This document shows positions 18,605 to 26,623 of a DNA stretch of 64,000 nucleotides, piece by piece. The stretch covers positions 1,658,581 to 1,722,580 of the forward strand of contig NZ_CP041345.1 in assembly GCF_013265555.1 (NCBI RefSeq), written 5' to 3'. Under the pieces are notes generated by a model. It worked only from the letters and a program-made list of their open reading frames with translations. It was not told where the DNA came from and searched no databases. Within the stretch, counting starts at the first letter, position 1, and each line of letters opens with the position of its first letter. The DNA comes from Tenuifilum thalassicum (GTDB lineage: Bacteria > Bacteroidota > Bacteroidia > Bacteroidales > Tenuifilaceae). The position numbers were made by a program, and so were the translations under genes.

Positions 18605-18847
18605 TTACGAACCACAGATTGCCTCTCTTACATCAGAAAAATCCTTATCTTTCTCTGCCTTTGTTCCGCAGAGTAGAAGGTAGGTCCCATTACCATTGGC
18701 ACATTTGAGAATTACTAAATCGCAATTATCCTCACGAGCGGTATCCTTTTTTAGCTCATCTTTTCCTTCCGCATTAGCGCTACCTAAAGGTAGTATTGCC
18801 ATACCGAATAGAATTGCAACAAAGAATAATTTAGCTACTTTTTTCAT
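18605..18847 (-). CDS. Small Cys-rich secreted peptide (copy 1)
   Basis: An 80-residue precursor with a signal peptide (about 1-26, ending GSANA) and a mature part of about 54 residues with four cysteines in DNCDL, KCANGN, LLCGT and AICG, which could form two disulfides. It is almost identical to copy 2 (20949-21185) over the first 33 residues and diverges afterwards. I do not recognise the family; it is similar in style to the NVEALA and other tiny exported Bacteroidota peptides but lacks their motif. It opens an operon with a GLPGLI protein and the outer membrane protein, so it may be cargo or a signal handled by them. Confidence 0.65.
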   Translation of the reverse strand: MKKVAKLFFVAILFGMAILPLGSANAEGKDELKKDTAREDNCDLVILKCANGNGTYLLLCGTKAEKDKDFSDVREAICGS

Positions 18848-18870
18848 AATCGTTACGTTTTTTAATCCCT

Positions 18871-18894
18871 CAAACTATTACCCTTGAGGGGGTG
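18871..18894 (-). promoter_or_regulatory. Conserved 5'-leader hairpin before the Cys-rich peptide (copy 1)
   Basis: In the minus-strand transcript CCCTCAA pairs with TTGAGGG around a 10-base loop, ending about 23 bases before the start codon. The same hairpin, with the same loop, precedes copy 2 at 21210-21233. It could act on translation or mRNA stability; it lacks a following U-tract, so it is not a terminator. Confidence 0.45.
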
Positions 18895-18901
18895 GGCAGT
18901 T

Positions 18902-18958
18902 TTTGATTGGCCCTTCAAAAACATTACAAAAAAAAAAAAAAAAAAATCAAACACAAAT
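18902..18958 (-). promoter_or_regulatory. Candidate promoter with 19-base poly(T) spacer (copy 1)
   Basis: Minus strand: TTTG, then A, nineteen T (18946-18928), GTAA and TGTTTTTG. The last element is one mismatch from the TAnnTTTG -7 box. The spacing between TTTG and TGTTTTTG is 24 bases here and 21 in copy 2, because the T tract differs in length. The element assignment is inference. Confidence 0.35.
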
Positions 18959-19150
18959 CAATTTTTAATACATGTTTTATAACATAATGTTATATATTGT
19001 ATAACATTACACTTCGTTTAATCGTTAAATAAAAAGTAGCGATTAACATATGTATAATTATTCTGTATTTTATGACACAAACAACCCGCTTAGGTACTTA
19101 TTATTAAAAGGTGTAGGCTATGTGTGGCTTTAACAGGAAAACCCATTTGA
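18959..19150. other. Non-coding interval between GLPGLI copies 1 and 2
   Basis: AT-rich, with a direct and inverted mix of TATAACAT-like words around 18980-19010. There is no ORF or RNA gene that I can support. Confidence 0.35.
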
Positions 19151-19981
19151 TCAGAATTTTTCTATGAAATTATTCCAGGACTTAAATTTCTTTAGCAGTT
19201 TTATCTGCTCCTCTTTGCTCAGCTGTACAGGAATTTCTCCTTTCTTTACACGGTTTAAAAAATTCATGTTTTCTGCATAGAAAACCTCGACAAACTCCAT
19301 GGGGGTTAACTCCTTATATTTACTTAAATCAGATGTAATAAAGATAGGTGTGTTTTCGCTATTCTCGGTTACTTCAGCTATTTCAAACCTATGAAGATCT
19401 TGCCTGTCGTGGATTAGCACAATCAGTCCAGGTAGCCCCCTGAATTTGTAGGGGCCATCGTTTATTGGAATTTCGGTTGTATACCATGCAATATATTTTC
19501 GTCCCCGGAACGATGCATATGCCTTTTTGCAACTGTAGCCTAGTATTAACGTATCCGATTTATTGTCGAGTATCCAGTAAATTTTCTCTTTATCTACTAC
19601 TGAAAAGTTTATTTTACGACCTCTACTTGTTAAAAAATAGACATTACCTTTACTTGGAAAATCTTTATAAATGCTAAAATTAGAAAAAGTGTGATTGGCG
19701 TAGGCATTATAAATATCATTCATTTTTTGAAATATGGAACGATCATCTGGATAGTAGTAAGTTAAAGAATCTGTTAATACATTTGTATACTCAGTAAATC
19801 GTGACAAATTATTTCCAATCTGTAAAATCATATCCGAAACCACAGCACCTGTTGTCCTATTGGAATCGGGATAAAAGGTATACTTGTATTTTGCATTTAA
19901 TTTGGCAGTATCAATTACGTGCTGACCATAACATAGCGCTACAGATAGAATTGTGTACAATAAAACTAAAAAACTTCTCAT
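19151..19981 (-). CDS. GLPGLI family secreted protein (copy 2)
   Basis: A 276-residue paralogue of the neighbouring GLPGLI proteins, with a signal peptide (1-19, ending LCYGQ) and the FRGLPGLIVLI motif near residue 190. The final 90 residues (from KYIAWYTTEIPINDGPYKF on) are close to copy 1, while the central part is diverged, a pattern suggesting gene conversion or selection on the middle. It lies 75 bases after copy 3 in the same direction and has no Cys-rich peptide gene of its own. It probably ends the operon that starts at the second Cys-rich peptide. Confidence 0.82.
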   Translation of the reverse strand: MRSFLVLLYTILSVALCYGQHVIDTAKLNAKYKYTFYPDSNRTTGAVVSDMILQIGNNLSRFTEYTNVLTDSLTYYYPDDRSIFQKMNDIYNAYANHTFSNFSIYKDFPSKGNVYFLTSRGRKINFSVVDKEKIYWILDNKSDTLILGYSCKKAYASFRGRKYIAWYTTEIPINDGPYKFRGLPGLIVLIHDRQDLHRFEIAEVTENSENTPIFITSDLSKYKELTPMEFVEVFYAENMNFLNRVKKGEIPVQLSKEEQIKLLKKFKSWNNFIEKF

Positions 19982-20056
19982 GGGTATCTCTTTTTTTATT
20001 TATAGTACATATCAACCTGAACCTGTACAAAGAATACGTTTACTGCGTTCCATTTG

Positions 20057-20890
20057 CTAAAACCTTTCTATAAAGTTATTTCTTGTTTTAAACTTCCTAA
20101 GCAATTTTATTTGTTGCTCTTTGCTAAGTTGTATGGCAATTTCTCCTTTCTTTACTCGATTTAAAAAATTCATATTTTCTGCATAGAAAACATCTACAAA
20201 CTCTTTTGGAGTGAGCTCCTTATACTTGTTTAAATCTGATTCAATAAAAATAGGTGTGTTTGCACTATTTTCGTTTAATTCAGTAATTTCAAACCTGTGG
20301 TGATTTTTTTTATCGTAGATTAGCACAATTAGACCTGGTAACCCTCTGAATTTATAGGGACCATCATTTATTGGAATATCACTTGTGTACCATGCGATAT
20401 ACTCGCGTCCTCTAAATTTTGTGAATGCCTTTTTGCAACTAAAACCTAGGATAATAGTATCGGAATTATTATCAAGTTTCCAATTCATATTCTCATCTTT
20501 TTCAAGAACAGCATAATGAACCTTGCTTCCTCGATGTGTTAAAAAATAAATATCTCCTTTATTTGGAAAATCCTTGTAAATCTTAAATGTTGAAAAAATG
20601 TGGCTCCCATGAGAATTATAAAAATCGTTTATTTTCTGAAATTTTGTTCTATCACTTGGATAAAAATATAGTAATGAATCGGAGAACACGTCCACCTGTT
20701 CAGAAAACCTTGAAACATTACTTCCTACCTGTAATATCATATCTGATACTGCTGCACCTGTTGTCCTGTTAGAGTCAGGATAGAATGTGTATTTATACTT
20801 TACGCTAAACTTAGCCACATCAATAACCTCCTGGCATAGACATAATCCTACTGATAGATAAACAAGAAGAAATACAATAAACCGTTTCAT
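20057..20890 (-). CDS. GLPGLI family secreted protein (copy 3)
   Basis: A 277-residue paralogue with a signal peptide (1-20, ending LCLCQ) and FRGLPGLIVLI near residue 190. It carries a C-terminal block like that of copies 1 and 2 (FYAENMNFLNRVKKGEI). Its gene is 58 bases after the second Cys-rich peptide gene, repeating the peptide-then-GLPGLI order of the first operon. Function unknown, as for the family. Confidence 0.82.
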   Translation of the reverse strand: MKRFIVFLLVYLSVGLCLCQEVIDVAKFSVKYKYTFYPDSNRTTGAAVSDMILQVGSNVSRFSEQVDVFSDSLLYFYPSDRTKFQKINDFYNSHGSHIFSTFKIYKDFPNKGDIYFLTHRGSKVHYAVLEKDENMNWKLDNNSDTIILGFSCKKAFTKFRGREYIAWYTSDIPINDGPYKFRGLPGLIVLIYDKKNHHRFEITELNENSANTPIFIESDLNKYKELTPKEFVDVFYAENMNFLNRVKKGEIAIQLSKEQQIKLLRKFKTRNNFIERF

Positions 20891-20948
20891 ATTAAAATAA
20901 TTTTAAATAAGTAGCCAGAAATATTATTCCAGCTACTTAATATAATTT

Positions 20949-21185
20949 CTATCCACAGATTGCTTTCCTTACAAGAGCAAAATCTTCATCTTTTTCTTTA
21001 TCAGTACCACATAAAAGAAGGTAAGTTCCGTTACCATTGGCACATTGGATAGTTATTAAATCGCAATTATCATCAGCTGTAGCCTTTTTTAGCTCATCTT
21101 TTCCTTCCGCATTAGCGCTACCTAAAGGTAGTATTGCCATACCGAATAGAATTGCAACAAAGAATAATTTAGCTACTTTTTTCAT
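20949..21185 (-). CDS. Small Cys-rich secreted peptide (copy 2)
   Basis: A 78-residue precursor with the same signal peptide as copy 1 and a diverged mature part that keeps all four cysteines (DNCDL, QCANGN, LLCGT, AICG). The substitutions fall between the cysteines and in the acidic segment before them, as in peptides under diversifying use of one disulfide scaffold. It opens the operon with GLPGLI copies 3 and 2. The family is not recognised. Confidence 0.65.
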   Translation of the reverse strand: MKKVAKLFFVAILFGMAILPLGSANAEGKDELKKATADDNCDLITIQCANGNGTYLLLCGTDKEKDEDFALVRKAICG

Positions 21186-21209
21186 AATCGTTACGTTTTT
21201 TTAATCCCT

Positions 21210-21233
21210 CAAACTATTACCCTTGAGGGGGTG
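21210..21233 (-). promoter_or_regulatory. Conserved 5'-leader hairpin before the Cys-rich peptide (copy 2)
   Basis: The same CCCTCAA/TTGAGGG stem and 10-base loop as at 18871-18894. The whole leader from the ATG to past the poly(T) tract is nearly identical between the copies, with single-base indels only. Confidence 0.45.
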
Positions 21234-21241
21234 GGCAGTTT

Positions 21242-21295
21242 TTGATTGGGCCCTTCAAAAACATTACAAAAAAAAAAAAAAAATCAAACACAAAT
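21242..21295 (-). promoter_or_regulatory. Candidate promoter with 16-base poly(T) spacer (copy 2)
   Basis: Minus strand: TTTG, A, sixteen T (21283-21268), GTAA, TGTTTTTG. The 21-base spacing lies at the edge of the usual Bacteroidota range of about 19-21. Copy 1 has three more T. Confidence 0.38.
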
Positions 21296-21780
21296 CAATT
21301 TTTAATACATGTTTTATAACACATTATTTGTATAATGCGATATTAGGTGCACAACTGTTAATCCATATAAGTGTTTTGAGCAACACAATGTTAGTTTATT
21401 TGTTATTCACCATATCAGCAGGAGGAAAATCAACAAATACTTTGTGATTCTTGGTATGGATATCGGAGGAATAGTATTCTCTCAATCTGCACCCAATTAT
21501 GAAACTTAATTTTGGTCTTGTCTTGAAAAGCTTTTCGTTTTATAGAACTCTAGATGTTTTGAAACAAGAATGCAAGAAACAAATCAACGGGTACTTTGCT
21601 AATTGTAGTAAACAACATACTTTAGCGACAAACCAGTTCTTTTATCAAGATTAAATGGTGAGAAATTACACTCAGAACACGCTCCCTTGATAAAGGAAAT
21701 ATCCTGAGATTTTTACTCGAATCAAAATTATAATAATATCATATAAACTATCACTTTCCTGTGAAAATTGATGAAACATA
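21296..21780. other. Non-coding interval, nothing recognised
   Basis: Nearly 500 bases with only short unsupported ORFs. The phrase AAGCTTTTCGTTT near 21530 recurs in another intergenic region near 46040, so part of this may be degraded repeat sequence. Confidence 0.35.
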
Positions 21781-21805
21781 CAAAAAACAGGGTTTTCACC
21801 CTGTT
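21773..21805 (-). terminator. Rho-independent terminator after the DUF4301 gene
   Basis: AACAGGGT (21786-21793) pairs with ACCCTGTT (21798-21805) around a 4-base loop. On the minus strand it is followed by TTTTTTG. It lies 36 bases past the stop at 21841. Confidence 0.75.
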
Positions 21806-21840
21806 AATCATTTTGATTAAAAACCAAAACCATTAAGAAT

Positions 21841-23382
21841 TTATCTACATGGTTGATGCTCTTCCCTTAGCAAATCGTTCACCGTTTTTACCGGGGAAAA
21901 CGTTGATAGGGGTACTTCAACGAATATGGTATTCCAGCTGCTCATGGCACCATTCCAAAGGCCAGGAAGTTCCAACGCCTTGAGCTGTTTACCATCCTTA
22001 CTTTTAGTGGATATAAAACCGGTTTCTGGATCACGGTAATCTAAAAGGTTGAATTTTTCGCCTTTAAAATCTACAAACGAGCAAACAATATCAACCGGGT
22101 TGAAGTGGGTTGAAGCCTTGAAAATTGTTTTTGCCTCGGAATTATTCAAATCGATTTGGGAACTCTCAACTATTTGAAGCGATACAGTACCATCGGGATT
22201 AACTGCCCAGAATGGACCACCACCTGGCTCTCCTTCATTTTTAACCATTCCACAAACCCTAATTGGACGGTTAAGAATTCTAATTAGATAATCTTTTAAA
22301 ATATCGGGGTTTGTCAGGTCAATACCTTTTGGCGGCATGACACATAGCTCATCTTGAGTAAACTCCAATATCGATTTTAGCTCCTCAAAAGGTGGATTGC
22401 TGTTATGTAGCTCATGGAGATACCTAAATATAATTTTTTGATAGCTTAAAAGCATACCTGCCAAAGCCTTTTTATACCTAACGGTATGTGGTTTCAGATG
22501 ATCAGGTGCTACATTGTCGATATTCTTTATAAAGACAAGTTCCTGGCCCAAGTCGTTAAGATTTTCGATTAAAGCACCATGCCCACCTGGTCGGAAAAGT
22601 AGCGTTCCATCATCATTACGAAATGGATTGTTATTCATATCAACTGCTACGGTGTCGGTAGATGGCTTTTGTACAGAATATGAGATGTTCAATGTAACAT
22701 CGTAATGATTCTCGTAGAAAGACTTTACCCTCTCGATTAGCGACTCAAAACCATCGAGATGCTCTGGAGAAACCGTTAGGTGAATATTTACATTGCCATG
22801 TTTGTCGCGTGCATACTGGGCTCCCTCAACAAGATGTTCTTCAAGGGCAGTTCGGGCAATGTCGCCATACTTATGGAAAAGGATCAGCGCTTTGGGGAGA
22901 TTCCCATAGTTAAGCCCATCATGTCCTAGCAGAGTGTTAACTATAGGTAGATAATCGTTTTGTTCAATGAGCTCTTCCATTTTGTAGCCTTGAGCCCAAA
23001 GCTCGTTGTAAAGCTTATCGTAAAATGGGAAATCCTTAATTCTATTGAAAAAGGTATAAATTGAGCCAAAACTTTTATCGTTAAAACACTCTAATCCCAT
23101 TACGTGGTAATCGGCCTGAAACTCATATAAGTGCTTAAACATTCTGGTTGCAGCTCCCGAAGCCGGTACAAATTTAACCCTAGAGCCCTCAAAATCTCGA
23201 TAGATATCGATCAAACTATCAAGTTCTTCATCGTCAAGTTTAATAATTCCATCGCCAACAGTGGCGGGTTTCACTAATTTCATAAACGGAAACCCCTTTT
23301 TAAACTGCTCAATTTGAGCCTCAACCATTTCGGAAGTTATTCCCTTCTTCTGCATTTGATCAATATCACTCCGGCTAAACAT
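21841..23382 (-). CDS. DUF4301 family protein
   Basis: A 513-residue protein of the Bacteroidota-specific DUF4301 family. The N-terminal QFKKGFPFMKLVKPATVGDG and KFVPASGAATRMFKHLY are characteristic; the latter resembles nucleotide-sugar pyrophosphorylase loops, and RPGGHGALIENLND (about residue 265) also fits a nucleotidyltransferase-like fold. The biochemical function is not established. A GTG at 23388 is possible, but ATG 23382 has AAGG at a good distance. It follows two thioesterase genes in the same direction with a gap of about 34 bases. Confidence 0.78.
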   Translation of the reverse strand: MFSRSDIDQMQKKGITSEMVEAQIEQFKKGFPFMKLVKPATVGDGIIKLDDEELDSLIDIYRDFEGSRVKFVPASGAATRMFKHLYEFQADYHVMGLECFNDKSFGSIYTFFNRIKDFPFYDKLYNELWAQGYKMEELIEQNDYLPIVNTLLGHDGLNYGNLPKALILFHKYGDIARTALEEHLVEGAQYARDKHGNVNIHLTVSPEHLDGFESLIERVKSFYENHYDVTLNISYSVQKPSTDTVAVDMNNNPFRNDDGTLLFRPGGHGALIENLNDLGQELVFIKNIDNVAPDHLKPHTVRYKKALAGMLLSYQKIIFRYLHELHNSNPPFEELKSILEFTQDELCVMPPKGIDLTNPDILKDYLIRILNRPIRVCGMVKNEGEPGGGPFWAVNPDGTVSLQIVESSQIDLNNSEAKTIFKASTHFNPVDIVCSFVDFKGEKFNLLDYRDPETGFISTKSKDGKQLKALELPGLWNGAMSSWNTIFVEVPLSTFSPVKTVNDLLREEHQPCR

Positions 23383-23416
23383 AGTCACCTTACATTTGAT
23401 TAAAACCAGTTTAAAT

Positions 23417-24178
23417 TTACGATATTTTCTTCCAAGAAAACATTAACCTGCATAAATTCTTATTATTATCGGCGCTAGTAATATCTACCAAACTCTCACC
23501 ATTCTGTTCCTGAAATCGACTGATAGCAAGAATGTCGCCTGCTTTTGCTTCGGCATTAAAATTTACAGCCACCCTTGCAGGGTAGAAGTTTTTAAAATGG
23601 TCAATGCTAAAGGTATTGTAAGCCCAATCGATATATTTTACGTTGTTCACATGCTGGTTCATATCGATATCGCCAATTCTAACACCAATCTTTTCTGAGA
23701 AGTCAGGTACCCCACCCGCTTCTAATAGCCTGGCAGCATTTCGACCCAAAGCATTACGTTGGGCAAAATCAAAATCGGAGAACCAATTAATGCGAACAGG
23801 ACGATGCGATTTAGCATTTAAAACCAACCAGCTTGAAGTGGCAGCAATTATTCTTTTACCACTCTCATCATACATTTCAAAATCGCGAAAAGCAAAGATT
23901 CCGTCTGATCCTCTAGGCCAAGTCAGCAAGGTTACCTGCTCCGTCCATTGGGGTAACCGATAGATTTCAGCTTCAACACGCGAAAGCACCCAGAACAAAC
24001 CTTTTTGTAACAGATGCTCAAAACCATATCCAAGTATATGGGCATGCTCCCAGGCGATTTCCTGAAAGTAATTGAAGAGAGCTGTAACCGTTAACTTTTG
24101 GTTAAAGTCAACCTCATATGAATGTATTCTAATTGAATGCTTATGATATTTAGGGAGTTGGTAGCTAGATAATACCAT
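23417..24178 (-). CDS. Acyl-ACP thioesterase
   Basis: A 253-residue double hot-dog acyl-[acyl carrier protein] thioesterase that releases fatty acids from ACP. The first hot-dog domain (about 10-140) contains FNYFQEIAWEHA and GLFWVLSRVEAEI; the second (about 155-250) contains IGDIDMNQHVNNVKYIDWA, the motif with the catalytic Asn/His. It starts 6 bases after the next thioesterase gene and is probably co-transcribed with it and with DUF4301. Confidence 0.82.
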   Translation of the reverse strand: MVLSSYQLPKYHKHSIRIHSYEVDFNQKLTVTALFNYFQEIAWEHAHILGYGFEHLLQKGLFWVLSRVEAEIYRLPQWTEQVTLLTWPRGSDGIFAFRDFEMYDESGKRIIAATSSWLVLNAKSHRPVRINWFSDFDFAQRNALGRNAARLLEAGGVPDFSEKIGVRIGDIDMNQHVNNVKYIDWAYNTFSIDHFKNFYPARVAVNFNAEAKAGDILAISRFQEQNGESLVDITSADNNKNLCRLMFSWKKIS

Positions 24179-24184
24179 GAAGAA

Positions 24185-24574
24185 CTATTTTGACGAAAAT
24201 TTTTCCATAAAGCGTTTACTGTCTATGATGTAACGGTTGTGCGTACCCCTACCAATTTCGCCTTCTTTATCCCAGGCAACAACTTCAAAGGTCAATTTTT
24301 TACCATCAACAGCTATCAGTGTTGCCTTACTACTAACCTCCCATCCCATTGGAGTAGCCTTGGTATGCTTAACACACACCTCGGTACCAACCGTGTTAAA
24401 TCCGTCGGGCAAATAGGGCAAAACTGCATTTAAAGCTGCTTTTTCCATTAAAGCAACCATGGCTGGTGTAGCAAAAACATCAACCAAGCCTGAACCATAT
24501 TTGGATGCAGTATTCTCTTTTGTAACTATTTCGGTTGCAGTATACTCAACTTTTAACGGTATATTAAACTCCAT
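24185..24574 (-). CDS. Single hot-dog thioesterase (FlK-like)
   Basis: A 129-residue hot-dog fold protein resembling the fluoroacetyl-CoA thioesterase-like family found in many bacteria. It has VFATPAMVALMEKAA (helix with the usual active-site region), GTEVCVKHTKATP and a C-terminal beta strand EGEIGRGTHNRYI. The physiological acyl-CoA is unknown; the FlK comparison is to the fold, not the substrate. It heads the three-gene minus-strand unit. Confidence 0.75.
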   Translation of the reverse strand: MEFNIPLKVEYTATEIVTKENTASKYGSGLVDVFATPAMVALMEKAALNAVLPYLPDGFNTVGTEVCVKHTKATPMGWEVSSKATLIAVDGKKLTFEVVAWDKEGEIGRGTHNRYIIDSKRFMEKFSSK

Positions 24575-24670
24575 AACAATAGCATTTTTAATGGTTACAC
24601 AAAGATATTAACTATTTTCAACTAATAGTATTAATTCGTACTTTTGCATGTTTACTTAATGTTAAAAGCT

Positions 24671-24940
24671 ATGAGCATGGTTATAATAGAGAAGCTAACC
24701 GACGAACAGGTTAACCAAAAGGGGATAAAGAATTGGCCTATCTGGACAAAAGAAGCTTCAACCTTCGATTGGTACTATGATTCTGATGAGGAGTGCTTAA
24801 TACTAGAAGGTGAAGTTGATGTTAAAACCGACGAAGGAACCTACACCATTAAGGCAGGCGATTTTGTAACCTTTAAAAAAGGGTTGAAGTGCGTTTGGAA
24901 CGTTAAGAAACCCATTCGTAAGCACTATAATTTCAAATAA
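24671..24940 (+). CDS. Small cupin-domain protein (DUF861-like)
   Basis: A short cupin of about 89 residues. DEECLILEGEVDVKTDEGTYTI and KAGDFVTFKKGLKCVWNV are the two cupin motifs, similar to the DUF861/EutQ-like sugar-binding cupins. The frame opens with TTG at 24644; ATG 24671 (MSMVIIEKL) is the likely start, with ATG 24659 possible. It diverges from the thioesterase genes and ends at a bidirectional terminator. Ligand unknown. Confidence 0.72.
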   Translation: MSMVIIEKLTDEQVNQKGIKNWPIWTKEASTFDWYYDSDEECLILEGEVDVKTDEGTYTIKAGDFVTFKKGLKCVWNVKKPIRKHYNFK

Positions 24941-25048
24941 TTTAATCCCTTGAAGAATTAAAGGTGGAACGTTAAATGTGACACATGCAGCGTTTAGCGT
25001 TGAAGATTACATTTATTAGCTAAAAATACGTGTAAAAGTTTTAAACAT

Positions 25049-25083
25049 AAAAAAAGAGACGTTGTTTTACGTCTCTTTTTTCT
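25049..25083. terminator. Bidirectional rho-independent terminator
   Basis: AAAAAGAGACGT (25051-25062) pairs with ACGTCTCTTTTT (25069-25080) around a 6-base loop, giving a T-tract on both strands. It lies between the convergent cupin and FprA genes and can serve both. Confidence 0.85.
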
Positions 25084-25103
25084 TTTCTTAAATCAACCAA
25101 AAT

Positions 25104-26291
25104 TTATTTTACGCTCTCGGCAACTTTTTTAGCCAGCTCATCGAACTGTTTCAACTTATCGGCATTGGGTTTACCATAAATTTCAGCAGGTTCAGCAACA
25201 AGTTCAAGTTTAGCCTCTTCTGCGAACTTTTTCAGATTCTTCACACCACCACCATTCCAGCTATAGCTACCAAAGAGCGCTAGCTTTTTATTCTTTATTC
25301 CCATGTGGGTTAACTCACGGGTAAGCTGTTCCATTAAGGGGAACATCTCGGAGTTGTATGCACATGAGCCAAGAACTAGTCCACGGTACTTCCAAATCTC
25401 ATTGATAAGGTGGCTAATGTGTGTTCGGCTAACATCGTGAATGCGAATATTCTTTATACCTTGTTCGGCTATCTTTCGGCCGATGTAATCGGCAATCTCC
25501 TCGGTGTTGCCATACATCGATGCAAAAATAATAACCACACCCTCCTCAGCCTCATAACGGCTCCAACGATCGTAAAGGTCGAGCACCTTTTGAGGGTTTG
25601 AGCGCCAAACCGGGCCATGAGTTGAGGCAACCACTTTAACAGGGATATCTTTTAGCTTTGCAAATGCCTTTTGCACCATATTGCTATACTTTCCAACAAT
25701 ATTTGAGTAGTAGCGGCGCATCTCATCCTCAAAGAAGTTAAAGTTTATTTCGTCGTCGAATATTCCACCATCAAGAGCACCAAAGCTACCAAAAGCATCA
25801 CCTGAGAAAAGGATTTGCTCCGTTAAATCGTAGGTCATCATTGTTTCGGGCCAGTGAACCCAAGGGGTCATTACAAACTTTAGCTTATGGTGTCCAAGGT
25901 CAAGGGTATCTCCATCGTTTACCTCAATCAGATTCTCATTGATTCCCCAGTAGGCTTCAACCATCTTAAAGGTTTTGGTATTTCCCACTATTTTTACCCC
26001 CTTAAAGTGGTCGAAAATAGCCTTTATCTCTCCTGAATGGTCGGGTTCCATGTGGTTAATAACAAGGTAGTCCAATGTCCGACCATCAAGTAAAGCCTCG
26101 ATACGCTCAATGTAGTTACCTGCAACCCTATCCTCAATAGTATCGATAAGGGCTGTTTTTTCGTCAGCAATTAGGTAAGAGTTATAGGAAACTCCCCTAT
26201 CCATTGGCCAAATGTTTTCAAATAACCGTTTACGACGGTCGTTTACACCTATCCAATGAACTTTTCCTACTACCGGTACTGTATAAAACAT
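25104..26291 (-). CDS. FprA-type flavodiiron protein
   Basis: A 395-residue A-type flavoprotein that reduces oxygen or nitric oxide to harmless products with electrons from rubredoxin or a similar donor. The N-terminal metallo-beta-lactamase-like domain (about 1-240) carries the diiron ligands in NHMEPDHSG, GDAFGSFG and STHGPVWR. The flavodoxin domain (about 245-390) has the FMN loop SMYGNTEEIA. The long frame opens with TTG at 26318; ATG 26291 gives the family-like start MFYTVPVVGKVHWIGV. It indicates an organism that meets oxygen or NO under mostly anaerobic conditions. Confidence 0.9.
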   Translation of the reverse strand: MFYTVPVVGKVHWIGVNDRRKRLFENIWPMDRGVSYNSYLIADEKTALIDTIEDRVAGNYIERIEALLDGRTLDYLVINHMEPDHSGEIKAIFDHFKGVKIVGNTKTFKMVEAYWGINENLIEVNDGDTLDLGHHKLKFVMTPWVHWPETMMTYDLTEQILFSGDAFGSFGALDGGIFDDEINFNFFEDEMRRYYSNIVGKYSNMVQKAFAKLKDIPVKVVASTHGPVWRSNPQKVLDLYDRWSRYEAEEGVVIIFASMYGNTEEIADYIGRKIAEQGIKNIRIHDVSRTHISHLINEIWKYRGLVLGSCAYNSEMFPLMEQLTRELTHMGIKNKKLALFGSYSWNGGGVKNLKKFAEEAKLELVAEPAEIYGKPNADKLKQFDELAKKVAESVK

Positions 26292-26582
26292 ATCTATATG
26301 GTTTTTAATTATTACCAAATTTTTCGCAAAAGTAGAAAATTAAAGGGATTATATCGAACAAAATATTCTTGTTAAAAATCAATCTAAATAAAAATAGCAA
26401 GGTGCTGATTTTATAAAAAATGCTGTAAATGCAAAGTTCGAAAGGAAATCAGGTACTAGTTTTAAACGGGAAGATGAAAACAAAGAGTAAATGGAAAGTA
26501 AACCCAGTTATAGCAGTTCTGTTTTTTTGTCAAGAATCAGCTTTATGCTTTAAATAATAAATAGGGAAAGCTAACTAATAGA
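26292..26582. other. Non-coding interval, nothing recognised
   Basis: AT-rich and without a credible ORF. It must hold the fprA promoter. No RNA gene or repeat was recognised. Confidence 0.35.
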
Positions 26583-26608
26583 AATAAAAAAGCCGGCATA
26601 GCCGGCTT
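26583..26608 (-). terminator. Rho-independent terminator after alpha-amylase gene
   Basis: AAGCCGGC (26590-26597) and GCCGGCTT (26601-26608) form an 8-base perfect stem with a 3-base loop. On the minus strand it is followed by TTTTATTTC. It lies 16 bases after the stop at 26624. Confidence 0.88.
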
Positions 26609-26623
26609 CTTATCGGTTATCAT

